IMG/VR virus record: IMGVR_UViG_3300047322_001237
Location: 186,001-250,000 of that record
Length of the DNA: 64,000 bases
Direction: 5' to 3' (one strand)
Source of the DNA: a virus
Shown: piece by piece, positions 52,073 to 60,544 of the stretch
Numbering within the stretch: position 1 is the stretch's first letter
Layout: each line of letters starts with the position of its first letter
Program-made: the position numbers and the translations under genes
Notes under the pieces: model-generated
Told to the model about the DNA's origin: nothing
The model's database searches: none
Seen by the model: the letters and a program-made list of their open reading frames with translations, nothing else

Positions 52073-52090
52073 GGACTCGCTTCCGAGTCC
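52073..52090 (-). other. Leader hairpin upstream of the gene at 52062
   Basis: A perfect 7-bp stem, GGACTCG/CGAGTCC, with a four-base loop, 10 bp above the ATG. It has no T-run. It could be the end of the upstream message or a translation-control hairpin. Confidence 0.4.
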
Positions 52091-52098
52091 GCTCCTTG

Positions 52099-53607
52099 TT
52101 AGATGAGACCGAACTGCGGCGTGGCAAGTCCTTCCGGGGTGCCGGGCATGCCCGTGTGGTCGTTCAGGTGATGGAACACCTGCTCGAAGTCGCGCGAGAG
52201 TTGCATGTTCAGGTTCTCGTTGTTCGTGATAACGGGCACCATCAAGGCGTCCGCGAAGCTCGGTGTCACGTACGTGATCAGCGGACCGCCATCGAGCGAG
52301 ATCTGCATCCACGTTTCGCCCAAGAGGTCAGCGCGCATTTCGATATAGAAGTCGACCGCGTTCTTGAACGAGATGTCGTTCAGGACCATGTGCTCGAGCT
52401 TCACGATGAAATGCTGCAAGTACGGACCAAGGTCGTTCGAGCTGAAGCCTTCGGCGTTGGCGATCGCCGTGCTGACCGGCGAAGTGGAATCGAGCGACAG
52501 ACCCGGATGCATCGCACCCGACAGAACCCGGCGGTTCGTCGTCGTGAACGCCAGCTGCGTCAGCGTGAGTTCCATCATCAGAGCCGGAACCGACTGGCTG
52601 AGAATGGTCGCCACTTGCGTAAGACGATCGGAACCGCCCCAGTCTTGCGACATGCCCGAGCCTGCGCTGTGCACATCGCCCATCGTCGGTGCCGCGTGAT
52701 TCGTTTGGCCGAGTGCCGCCACAACCGTGACATGGTCGACGTTCGGATCGAAGCGCTGCAGATCGTGCCATGTGAAGAAGTTCGAGACGACGCCGTCGCG
52801 GAACTTGGTCATCGCCGAGAAGAACGAGTTGTATCCGATCGGCTGCTCCTGCGCGTAACCGCGCGCCGTTTCCAGCACATCGGTTTCCTGTTGCACACCG
52901 AACGCGTTGTCAACCGTCGCCTTCTTGTAGTTGTCGAGCAGATTCGCTGCGTAATCCGCAGCAAGGTTGTTACCCCGCCGCGATGCAACCGGCGTCTGCG
53001 ACAACACCGTGCGGCAATCGACCACATCGCCGAGGCCCTGCAGATGGCTCAGCTGCATCGTCGAGTACACATCTTCCGGACGCATGCGGTGAGTCCGGTT
53101 CGGCGTGTAAGCGTCGATGAATGCGGGGTCGACGAGCACGTGCGCGTTTTCCGCGACGTTCGTGTAGGCCTGGTTGCCGAATGGCGTGTGTTCGACCGTG
53201 GTTCGAACGGTCACGATCGAGTTCACGAAGAATTCCATCTTCGGGTCGATGTAGTTCGAGTGGAAGATGACGCCGGGATAGTTCGTGTAGCCCAGGACGA
53301 TGCTCGTGGACGTGCCACCCGCCATGTATTTGGTTTCCACTTCCATCATGAAGCGCATGCGACGCTCGTTCCAGCCATTCACGATGCCGGCCGCCTGTTC
53401 CGCGGTGGCCGACGGCGCGATCAGCTGATTCGCCACACCTGCCAACAAAGACGGCGTGTACTTCTGCGTGCCGTGCAGCGCATCGGCGAGATGGTTGAGC
53501 GTCGGACCTTGGACGTTCGTTTCGTAGGGACGGCGATACTGCGTGTTGTAGGTGCCAGTTTCCATCAGGAACAGGCGCTTGACCTGCATGCGGGCGGCTT
53601 GATTCAT
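52099..53607 (-). CDS. Conserved core phage protein (possible nuclear import factor by synteny)
   Basis: 502 residues from the ATG at 53607 (MNQAARMQVKRLF). The longer frame from 53721 would overlap the upstream gene. Soluble, no membrane span, no enzyme motif. By order (between the fifth polymerase subunit candidate and the beta gene) it would be the counterpart of phiKZ gp69, which I recall as a factor (Imp1/PicA) needed for protein import into the phage nucleus. That assignment rests on position only. It starts 3 bp after the upstream stop. Confidence 0.6.
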   Translation of the reverse strand: MNQAARMQVKRLFLMETGTYNTQYRRPYETNVQGPTLNHLADALHGTQKYTPSLLAGVANQLIAPSATAEQAAGIVNGWNERRMRFMMEVETKYMAGGTSTSIVLGYTNYPGVIFHSNYIDPKMEFFVNSIVTVRTTVEHTPFGNQAYTNVAENAHVLVDPAFIDAYTPNRTHRMRPEDVYSTMQLSHLQGLGDVVDCRTVLSQTPVASRRGNNLAADYAANLLDNYKKATVDNAFGVQQETDVLETARGYAQEQPIGYNSFFSAMTKFRDGVVSNFFTWHDLQRFDPNVDHVTVVAALGQTNHAAPTMGDVHSAGSGMSQDWGGSDRLTQVATILSQSVPALMMELTLTQLAFTTTNRRVLSGAMHPGLSLDSTSPVSTAIANAEGFSSNDLGPYLQHFIVKLEHMVLNDISFKNAVDFYIEMRADLLGETWMQISLDGGPLITYVTPSFADALMVPVITNNENLNMQLSRDFEQVFHHLNDHTGMPGTPEGLATPQFGLI

Positions 53608-53609
53608 TA

Positions 53610-55172
53610 TTAGAAGCTCCTTGATGCCAGCGCAATGGAGAGTTGCGCCAGTTTGATTTTGATGTTGCCGGGCACGGCGTAGTAGCGGTCGTGCTGATTC
53701 CCAGTGAGTTGTCCAACCCACTCGGCGGGCAGCGTGAGACGCCAGTCGTGCTCGCTTAACTGCTTAGAAATGAGATCGATCGCAACTTCGGCCGAGGTCG
53801 GGAGTCGCGGAGCTTTCTGCTTACCGGGTTGACGACGGGGATGCTTGTACAGCGCTGAGAGCTGGTCGATCATCGGCGCGGGGATCTTCGCCTTCGAATC
53901 GCTACTCGTCAGGTGCATTACGTCCTCGTTCGATCGTGCGATTGCACTCACGAGGCCGGCGAGCTCGGGATAGCCCTTGTGCCAATAAATGGCTTGCGCA
54001 GCTGCGATGGCCTGAAGCTTGGAAGAGATCTTCAGGTGATGGATACCACGCGGCTGCAACTGCCGATGACTCTTCAGCGCAAACATCACGAGAAGCGTCT
54101 GCGGCTTGTAATGGATCTCGTTCTCGAGCGCCTTCACGGTCTCGAAGGACATGTCCAGAAATTCCGAGGGCATGTCCGGCGCGATCTGCTGCGCAATGTG
54201 ACGCATGTCGCGCGCGTACATCCGGATAGGCGCGATCTTGCCTTCCGCAACGGGCAGCTTGACCTTGCAGCTTTCGAGCTTGGACTGCTGGTTCTCGGTG
54301 TCCTGGTTCTGACCCTCGACTTTCTTTTCCTTCACGATTCCGCTGAAACCGCTATCGGAACCGCCGCGCGTCTTGTACTTGATGAAGTTGAAGATGCGGC
54401 TCACCAAGTGCGAGTTCGGATCGACACCGCGCACGTCGCCAAAGGCGAGCTTGCGAACAAGCACCTGACCCATGATCAACGCAGGAAAGTCTTCGACGCT
54501 GATGCCCTTGAAAATGTGCGCGCTATTGGCGACGTCCATCTTCTTCGGGTCACTCGGAATCATCGATTCCACGTACGTGCGCAGTCGCTCCATGTGCACC
54601 GATTGCGCCATGCGAGTTTGCGACAGCAGCTGATACGCGTGGAACTCTTTCCAATTGGTGCCGCATTCTTCCTTCACCTGCGCGATGAACTCGCCCCAGA
54701 TCGGGAAAATGACGCGCAATGCGACGGAGATCGCGATGAGCCAACCATAATCTTCGCGCAGATACGTTCCTTCACGCGTGCCCGGCATCTCGTGCATGAC
54801 GAAATGCTCCTTGAGGTCTGCCGGGTAGTAGATGTTCGCGTGAAAGTCGATCCAGTGCTTGATGTCTTCGAGCTCATGCAGCTGGTAAAGCTTGGCCACC
54901 AATTCGTACAGAAAGAGGGTCAGTTGGTTCGTGTCGTAGTACATCCCGAACACGTCCTTGACCTGACGGAAGATCGAGAAAATTTCGTTCTGCCGCTCCA
55001 TCGGCAGATGTTTCCAGAACGCGTTGATCTGCTCGAAGATGTCGTATTCGAGGTCCTTAATTATGCCTTTGAACTCGGAGATATTCCATTCAATACTCTG
55101 CCCCTGATGCGAAAGCGTCACTTCGGTACGACTGTTGTCAACCAGCCCGATTTTGCTGATCTGCAGTTCCAA
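53610..55172 (-). CDS. Candidate fifth subunit of the non-virion RNA polymerase (gp68-like)
   Basis: 520 residues from a TTG start at 55172, placed 7 bp after AAGGAG. The ATG at 55193 would overlap that ribosome site. It is helical, with no beta or beta' motif. Its size and position near the split polymerase genes match phiKZ gp68, the polymerase's fifth subunit involved in promoter recognition. This is synteny and length from memory. A palindromic TATATCAC motif lies 43 bp above the start. Confidence 0.6.
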   Translation of the reverse strand: MELQISKIGLVDNSRTEVTLSHQGQSIEWNISEFKGIIKDLEYDIFEQINAFWKHLPMERQNEIFSIFRQVKDVFGMYYDTNQLTLFLYELVAKLYQLHELEDIKHWIDFHANIYYPADLKEHFVMHEMPGTREGTYLREDYGWLIAISVALRVIFPIWGEFIAQVKEECGTNWKEFHAYQLLSQTRMAQSVHMERLRTYVESMIPSDPKKMDVANSAHIFKGISVEDFPALIMGQVLVRKLAFGDVRGVDPNSHLVSRIFNFIKYKTRGGSDSGFSGIVKEKKVEGQNQDTENQQSKLESCKVKLPVAEGKIAPIRMYARDMRHIAQQIAPDMPSEFLDMSFETVKALENEIHYKPQTLLVMFALKSHRQLQPRGIHHLKISSKLQAIAAAQAIYWHKGYPELAGLVSAIARSNEDVMHLTSSDSKAKIPAPMIDQLSALYKHPRRQPGKQKAPRLPTSAEVAIDLISKQLSEHDWRLTLPAEWVGQLTGNQHDRYYAVPGNIKIKLAQLSIALASRSF

Positions 55173-55213
55173 AACTGATCTCCTTAGGAACATTAACTAC
55201 GGAACTTCAGGGA

Positions 55214-55227
55214 GGTGATATATCACC
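55214..55227. promoter_or_regulatory. Palindromic phage promoter motif GGTGATATATCACC
   Basis: A perfect 14-bp palindrome holding TATATCAC on both strands. On the minus strand it is preceded by TTGAAAC about 9 bases before the palindrome, the same layout as at 62182-62189. It points at the TTG start at 55172. Confidence 0.65.
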
Positions 55228-55258
55228 GAAGCTAGTTTCAATGCGATCTGGGGTCAAA

Positions 55259-55290
55259 GAACCGGTCAAGCCCCACAGCCTGACCGGTTC
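55259..55290 (-). terminator. Intrinsic terminator of the SSB-like gene
   Basis: A perfect 10-bp stem, GAACCGGTCA/TGACCGGTTC, with a 12-nt loop, followed on the minus strand by TTTGACC. It lies 37 bp past the stop at 55327. Confidence 0.7.
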
Positions 55291-55326
55291 CTCAACTAAC
55301 TCAGCATTTCAACTGCCTTAACCTGC

Positions 55327-56055
55327 TTACCAGGGGATGTCGTCCGACACTTCTTCGGTCGAACCGCCGCCACCGCCGCCACCGTAGCTGTTGCCACGAT
55401 TGCCGCCGCCGCCACCGTTGTTACGGTTGTAGCCACCACCGCCACCGTTGCGGTTACCGCCGCCGTTGTCCTTCTTCTCCGGCTCGACGTACTCGGTCAC
55501 GAGGAGGTGCGCCAACATGTTTTCCATGAGGCGGACCCAACCACGTGCGAAGAGCGCCGACTGCTCGCCGTTGCTGTACTGCTCGCCGGTCTTGTGGAAG
55601 AGCGTGTGGAAGTCACTCTTACCGAACGGGAACTTGATGCGGGGCCGATCACGTGCGGTTACCGAAACCCACACGACGCCTTCCGCATCCTTGCCGAAGT
55701 GCAGTTCCGACTGCACGACCGGCGATTCGCTGCGCTTGCCGCCCGGGAAGATGAAGTTCTTGTTCTCGATCTTCACCTTGTCTTCCTGACCTGCCGGGCC
55801 GTCGATGATCTTCGCCAGCGCGCCGAGGAAAACCATGAACACTTGCGCGTCGAGGTTCGCGGTGATCTTGCCGTACTGCTTCGACTCGCCCTGATCGTCC
55901 GGGTCGTTCGTGTAAACCGTAATGCGGGGATTGTTCGAGAAGAGGTTGACTTGCAGGCTCGAGTACTTGCCCTTAGCCGTGGGGCAGGGAGTCGACAGAT
56001 GCAGCTTGCGGTTGTCGAATGCAATCTTCTTTCGTTCTTTGCGGAAGTCGCTCAT
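55327..56055 (-). CDS. SSB-like protein: globular domain, Gly/Asn-rich linker, acidic DDIPW tip
   Basis: 242 residues from the ATG at 56055 (MSDFRKERKK). Residues 1-195 form a basic, aromatic, beta-rich domain that could be a diverged OB fold. Residues 197-231 are Gly/Asn/Arg repeats. The protein ends SDDIPW, closely resembling the DDDIPF tip through which bacterial SSBs recruit partner enzymes. The three-part layout is that of a single-stranded DNA-binding protein, although the OB fold is not proven. Neighbours are the SbcD-like nuclease, helicase and polymerase genes. It probably coats phage ssDNA in replication. Confidence 0.72.
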   Translation of the reverse strand: MSDFRKERKKIAFDNRKLHLSTPCPTAKGKYSSLQVNLFSNNPRITVYTNDPDDQGESKQYGKITANLDAQVFMVFLGALAKIIDGPAGQEDKVKIENKNFIFPGGKRSESPVVQSELHFGKDAEGVVWVSVTARDRPRIKFPFGKSDFHTLFHKTGEQYSNGEQSALFARGWVRLMENMLAHLLVTEYVEPEKKDNGGGNRNGGGGGYNRNNGGGGGNRGNSYGGGGGGGSTEEVSDDIPW

Positions 56056-56141
56056 TTTCTTTGTAATCCGATGTTCTGTGGGGTGACAAACGATACCCAC
56101 GATGAATAAAAAATCCCCAGTCGAATCGTGTTTCCCCGCAC

Positions 56142-57005
56142 CTATTGACTGGTTACGATGCTCTTCAAGATTTCCCGCGTGAAGGGATCCTGGATGAATT
56201 CGAGTCCCAAGCGCACCTTGTCGGTGGTGGTAACGCTCGTCCAGTGAAAACGGTTGGCGATCTCGATAACCTCCTTTCGAACTTTGATCGGCATCGGGAC
56301 GAACGTCTCGTTATCGCCGAAGACCTGCATGAGGTCCTCGCGAAACGGCAGCATGACCAGGTCACGCCCGTTGGCGTACTTCGTGTACCAGAGCGCTTTG
56401 TCCTTGAGTCGTCCCGTGTGCGATTCCAGCAGCGTGACGCTGCGAAAGTATTTGGCCGAGAGCAGGTCGTACGCGACGTGCGTCAACAACAGAATCTTCG
56501 GCGTGACTTCCTGAGGCGGGTTGAGCAGGCGATCGAAAGTCAAGATCGGCAGAGGCCGCGTCTTGTTTTCAGCCAGCATGAGCGCGAGCGTCTTCTTCAG
56601 AATGGCCGTGTACTCCATCTGCTTAGGCGTGTTGTCCTTGCGCAGGGTGGCATAGCGATAGCGCGTGACGAGATTCGTCATGTTGTTCACGTAGAACACG
56701 ACCTTGCAGCGACCGCTGCTGCTCTCGGCGACGATCTGGCTGATCTGCTCCATCTCGTCGTCGAGGTTTGCTGCGATCTCTTCCGGTACCACGCTTCCAG
56801 CCGTGACCTTGTCCAGCGCACCAAGAAAGTTGCGGAACAAGGTCTTCACGTTGACCCACAGCTCCTCGTACTTCAGGATGGGCGGAGAGTCGACGGGGAT
56901 TTCCGGGTGAATTCCGTTGGCGCTCTCGATCGCCAGCGACGTGGCGACGGAGAGGGGGTACTGACCCACGGCACGCTCGGCAATGCCAGCATTCATCAGC
57001 TGCAT
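56142..57005 (-). CDS. Conserved hypothetical core protein
   Basis: 287 residues beginning MQLMNAGIAERAVG. Mixed alpha/beta, no signal or membrane span. Pieces such as KVVFYVNNMTNLVTRYRYA and KILLLTHVAYDLLS look like buried beta strands of a globular fold, but I cannot name the family. It follows the phosphoesterase gene by 4 bp, so it is probably its operon partner and may act with it in DNA processing. Confidence 0.62.
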   Translation of the reverse strand: MQLMNAGIAERAVGQYPLSVATSLAIESANGIHPEIPVDSPPILKYEELWVNVKTLFRNFLGALDKVTAGSVVPEEIAANLDDEMEQISQIVAESSSGRCKVVFYVNNMTNLVTRYRYATLRKDNTPKQMEYTAILKKTLALMLAENKTRPLPILTFDRLLNPPQEVTPKILLLTHVAYDLLSAKYFRSVTLLESHTGRLKDKALWYTKYANGRDLVMLPFREDLMQVFGDNETFVPMPIKVRKEVIEIANRFHWTSVTTTDKVRLGLEFIQDPFTREILKSIVTSQ

Positions 57006-57009
57006 TACA

Positions 57010-58128
57010 TCACCTCACTTCGTTGATTTTCTGTTGTGCAATGGCGATCATGTCCGCCGAGACACCCATGGCCTGCAGGCGCTCGGAGAGCAGTTCGACA
57101 ATGTTTTCGCGTGTGATCGTGATAGGCACGAACTCCACCGTTCCTTCTTCCAGCGCGGGCGCCTCCACTTCATCCGCGTCCTTCGGGTTCTTGCTCCAGA
57201 CGAACTGGGGATAGATCCGCATCAACGCATCCATATCTGCAAACAGCGGATGGTCGTAGTTCGCCTCCAGGCGGACCGCCGAGTTATCGGGCAAATGCTT
57301 CACACGACGCTCGATCTCAAGCAGCGAGTCCTCGACCGACATGTGCATGCAGTACACCGTGATGAACTTGCGCGCGCCCGTGTTCTCGACGAAAACGACA
57401 TCGCGATCGCCGTTCGGACGAAACGTTGCGCGGAAGTGACCCTTCGGTTCTTCTTCGCCGTGGCCGAGACGATCGAAGGAGCCTTGGGCGTAGATCCACT
57501 TGTAGGTCGACTGGATATGAACGTGTCCGATGAAAACGCCCATGCGCGTGATCCGGAGATACGCTTCCGAGTCATGCTTCTGTGCTTTCACGTGGGGCGG
57601 GAGCTGATACTCGAATTGCCCGTGCATGAACATCAGATCTACCTGTTCGAGTCCTTTCGCTCGGAGCAGGTCGTAGATTTGGCTAAGAGTTTGGTCTGTT
57701 GTCGGCGCACTCTCATCGGGTACGAACCCAACCCAGATGTCCAGGGAGGGTTCGTACTCGACGGAAATGTCTTTAACATATTTGAGATTAGCGCCAATGC
57801 CTGCGATCTCATTGATAGAGACGAACCGCTCCGACTGTCGCCAATCGTGACTCGGCGTCCCCTCGAGGACGTAGAGCACGATGTCGTGCTTTTTGCACAG
57901 GCGCAGCAGGTGAGCGATCCAGAAATCGATCTCTACCAAATCTTCGTCATTCAACGACAACAACGTATCGAACACGTCGCCCACGAGGCAGATCATGTCG
58001 AGTTCGGCCGTCTCCGCGTTATCCGGGAAGGCGGCCTTCAGGTTCTTGATGATGTCACGCGTCGGTGTGCGCTTTGCACCCAGATGGATGTCGCTCACCG
58101 TCGCGATCTTGAGGTCAGAAGTCCTCAT
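57010..58128 (-). CDS. SbcD/Mre11-like metallophosphoesterase (nuclease)
   Basis: 372 residues. Calcineurin-type metal motifs are in order: D13-x-H15 (DIHLG), G50-D51-x-x-D54, a GTPSHD variant of GNHD with H94 and D95, H169 in MHGQF, and GHVHI with H202 and H204. All expected metal ligands are present. Such proteins pair with an SbcC/Rad50 or T4 gp46 ATPase to trim DNA ends in recombination. No such partner is in this window. The start overlaps the upstream gene by 14 bp. Confidence 0.87.
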   Translation of the reverse strand: MRTSDLKIATVSDIHLGAKRTPTRDIIKNLKAAFPDNAETAELDMICLVGDVFDTLLSLNDEDLVEIDFWIAHLLRLCKKHDIVLYVLEGTPSHDWRQSERFVSINEIAGIGANLKYVKDISVEYEPSLDIWVGFVPDESAPTTDQTLSQIYDLLRAKGLEQVDLMFMHGQFEYQLPPHVKAQKHDSEAYLRITRMGVFIGHVHIQSTYKWIYAQGSFDRLGHGEEEPKGHFRATFRPNGDRDVVFVENTGARKFITVYCMHMSVEDSLLEIERRVKHLPDNSAVRLEANYDHPLFADMDALMRIYPQFVWSKNPKDADEVEAPALEEGTVEFVPITITRENIVELLSERLQAMGVSADMIAIAQQKINEVR

Positions 58129-58744
58129 ACTCGGGCTCGTCTCCCTGTGTCGATGCCGGTCCCGTCGCTTGCGCGGGAGCAGCGGCCGCTGCTTGTTCCG
58201 CCGCGAAAAGAGGAGGGCGACCGTACCGCGTCAGGATCTCGTTCCACACCACAGCATGTTTGTGGAGCTTGTCGCTCGTGTTCATGATCGACGCGCGCTG
58301 ACCCAAAACGTTGCGCAAATAATTCACACCCGCCATTGGGTGCAGATGCGAGTACTGATCCGCCAGCTTCACGACATCCTGAATCGGCGTTTGCCGCCGG
58401 TCCGCTGGATCGCGGACCGGGTTCACCCCCTGGTAGTCAAACAGGGGAGGTACCCGGAACAGCACTTTGTCGGTGCCCGGTTCGAACACGTCGACGGATT
58501 TGTACGGTGTGCCGGCAATCGAGATCCAGTCAGCAACCGTGACCTTGTGCGGAAGTTCCTCGTCGCCGGCGAGGAGGGGCAGGAAGACTTTCGAGAAGAT
58601 GTCTTCCGGCAGACGCGCAACATCTTGCGATGCGATGACGTTGAGGCTGGCCGCGATCGTGTTGATGAAGTTCGCCTGGCCCTCGTCACGACCGTACGTC
58701 GCGCGAGCGCGCGCTGCCTGAAACTTGTTCGCGGGCTGGTTCAT
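58115..58744 (-). CDS. Conserved hypothetical core protein
   Basis: 209 residues beginning MNQPANKFQAARARA. Residues about 1-180 are globular. The C-terminal 30 residues are Ala/Pro/Gln-rich, ending in an acidic EPEYEDF tail. The acidic aromatic tail could be a docking peptide. Overlap with the phosphoesterase gene suggests coupled translation. Function not recognised. Confidence 0.62.
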   Translation of the reverse strand: MNQPANKFQAARARATYGRDEGQANFINTIAASLNVIASQDVARLPEDIFSKVFLPLLAGDEELPHKVTVADWISIAGTPYKSVDVFEPGTDKVLFRVPPLFDYQGVNPVRDPADRRQTPIQDVVKLADQYSHLHPMAGVNYLRNVLGQRASIMNTSDKLHKHAVVWNEILTRYGRPPLFAAEQAAAAAPAQATGPASTQGDEPEYEDF

Positions 58745-58755
58745 GCGCGGACTCC

Positions 58756-59358
58756 TTAGTCAGCTGCGGGCGTCGGACCGTCAGAGATACCGGCCGCTTT
58801 GGGTTGCGACTTGGCGTAGCCGTTAGGATCTTCGAAAGCCTCGACGACGTTCGGCCTGAGAACGGTGAAGTACAGGAACTGCATGTTGCGCAACTGCAGC
58901 GCATGAGCTTGTCGCTTGAGCTCGGCTGCGATGGCAGGCGACGGCGTCTGCGGGATGTTCTCGTACGCGAAGCGGCCGCGTTCCTGATAACAGAAGAGCT
59001 TGAAGTCGACGACAGCAACATCGTCGGGCTGCTGACCCATCATGGCGTCGTCGCCGTTCTCGAAGATCGGCGTGTAGACGATCACGAAGCAGTTATCTAC
59101 CGCAATCGGGAACACCGTCTGAACGATGATCGAGCCGTCCTGCATCAGGTGCGGCTTGGTCAGCACTTCACTGGGTTTCAGTGCATGCGGCAGCTTGCGA
59201 AAGTCGAGGTACTCGTGTTGTTCGAAGTGGACGACGTCGAGGATCGACTTGTTGATTCGGCGGAACAGGCTTTCGAGCCATGCCGGTGCTTGGTTCGGGG
59301 TGGGCACCTCTTCGAACGCGGGACCCGGGGACGTGATGGGTTTGATGTCGGAGATCAT
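58756..59358 (-). CDS. Conserved hypothetical core protein
   Basis: 200 residues beginning MISDIKPITSPGP. Beta-rich middle, with a helix QRGRF/AELKRQAHALQLRN region near 130-160. No motif or signal. The start overlaps the upstream stop by 4 bp (ATGA). Part of the tightly packed unit 60531 to 57010. Confidence 0.62.
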   Translation of the reverse strand: MISDIKPITSPGPAFEEVPTPNQAPAWLESLFRRINKSILDVVHFEQHEYLDFRKLPHALKPSEVLTKPHLMQDGSIIVQTVFPIAVDNCFVIVYTPIFENGDDAMMGQQPDDVAVVDFKLFCYQERGRFAYENIPQTPSPAIAAELKRQAHALQLRNMQFLYFTVLRPNVVEAFEDPNGYAKSQPKAAGISDGPTPAAD

Positions 59359-59789
59359 GATGCTTGTTGGATGACGTTGGCTGCTACCGACTGTCCGGTG
59401 TTGTTCAAATTTACGGCTTTGATGAACTTGGAATTACTTGCCTGGATGAGTCCCGAATACGGGTACGTCACGCCGTCCTCAGTGACCTGCGCGTAAACCA
59501 TCAAAGTCACGAGGCTCGTACCGTCGCTGTTGTCGCTTGCCACCTGAACGGTCGCGGCGTCGTAATAGCGATTGAGGTACGTTTCCATCGCGACCTGAAT
59601 GGCCTGACAGGTTCCCGGGATGTCACCAGCGTTCTGCTCAATCACTTTCTGAATGCTGGTGATGTTCCCTGGGTACGTGTACGTCTGGTTGCTCATCGAC
59701 TCGTAGATGTGCGCCATCAACAAGTCGGCTTTCTGCTGCGGCGAAACAACCCAACCTGCAGTAGAAAGAGACGGCACGGGAGTTGGCAT
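59355..59789 (-). CDS. Hypothetical protein, structural-like
   Basis: 144 residues beginning MPTPVPSLSTAGW. An N-terminal helical part is followed by a beta-rich, Asn/Thr/Ser-rich C-terminus. No motif. It is coupled to the next gene by a 4-bp overlap. The 121 bp above it contain an A-rich tract (T-rich on the minus strand) and a weak hairpin that may end the gene at 59911. Confidence 0.58.
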   Translation of the reverse strand: MPTPVPSLSTAGWVVSPQQKADLLMAHIYESMSNQTYTYPGNITSIQKVIEQNAGDIPGTCQAIQVAMETYLNRYYDAATVQVASDNSDGTSLVTLMVYAQVTEDGVTYPYSGLIQASNSKFIKAVNLNNTGQSVAANVIQQAS

Positions 59790-59910
59790 GATTGGGGCTC
59801 ACAGTATCAAAGGAAGACATAAAATCTGCCCATCGATACCGTCGACCAAGCAAAAAATAAAGGAGTACGAAGGCACGCCCGGAAGACTTTCATCTCCCGG
59901 ACTTACCTTC

Positions 59911-60531
59911 TTACAGCCTTTCGTTCCACTTCGAAGTCGGATCGTCCTGACCAATCTCGACATACGCGCGGATCACGTCGTGAGTGTTGAGGATGTCTGC
60001 CTTCTCCTCGAACTCCAGCTCGCGATCGCCTTCGTGAATCTCGTCAAGATAGTGATGAACGACCCAGCCACCGTCTTCCGTATCCTCCACCACGCCGTGA
60101 TGAATCCTGCGCCAATCGTAATGCTCCACACCACGACGACCCGGCTCGACGTCGAAGTACGTCTGCGAGTAACCATCGCATCGCTGCTGGTGATAGAGCG
60201 TACGCACATCTTCCTGCGCCATAATCCAGCGCTGCATCGTGAGCGGGGCATGCTGCAACCGACCCAGATCCCAGATGCTCTGGATCCTGTCGCTCATGAA
60301 CAAGCTATCGAACTTACGCGTCGCTGCTCGCGCAATCCGCATTGCTTCCGAACTGTTGAAGCTGTCGTACAGATGCTTCGCCGAGTTGAAGAACGCCTGA
60401 CCGAACTCCGTCAACGCTCCGCTGAACTGCTGCACCTGGTTCTCCAGAAACGCGAGGGTGCCCGGATGCTTCTGGGCGCCATACACGAGACTGTTGAACG
60501 TCTGGGTATTACCCTGAACGATCATTACCAT
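59911..60531 (-). CDS. Conserved hypothetical core protein
   Basis: 206 residues beginning MVMIVQGNTQTFN. A helical N-terminal two thirds is followed by an acidic, His-rich C-terminal region (EHYDWRRIHHGVVEDTED near 135-152). No recognised motif. It follows the beta' N gene by 13 bp, so it is in the same transcript. Confidence 0.6.
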   Translation of the reverse strand: MVMIVQGNTQTFNSLVYGAQKHPGTLAFLENQVQQFSGALTEFGQAFFNSAKHLYDSFNSSEAMRIARAATRKFDSLFMSDRIQSIWDLGRLQHAPLTMQRWIMAQEDVRTLYHQQRCDGYSQTYFDVEPGRRGVEHYDWRRIHHGVVEDTEDGGWVVHHYLDEIHEGDRELEFEEKADILNTHDVIRAYVEIGQDDPTSKWNERL

Positions 60532-60544
60532 TTCTCACCTCGCG

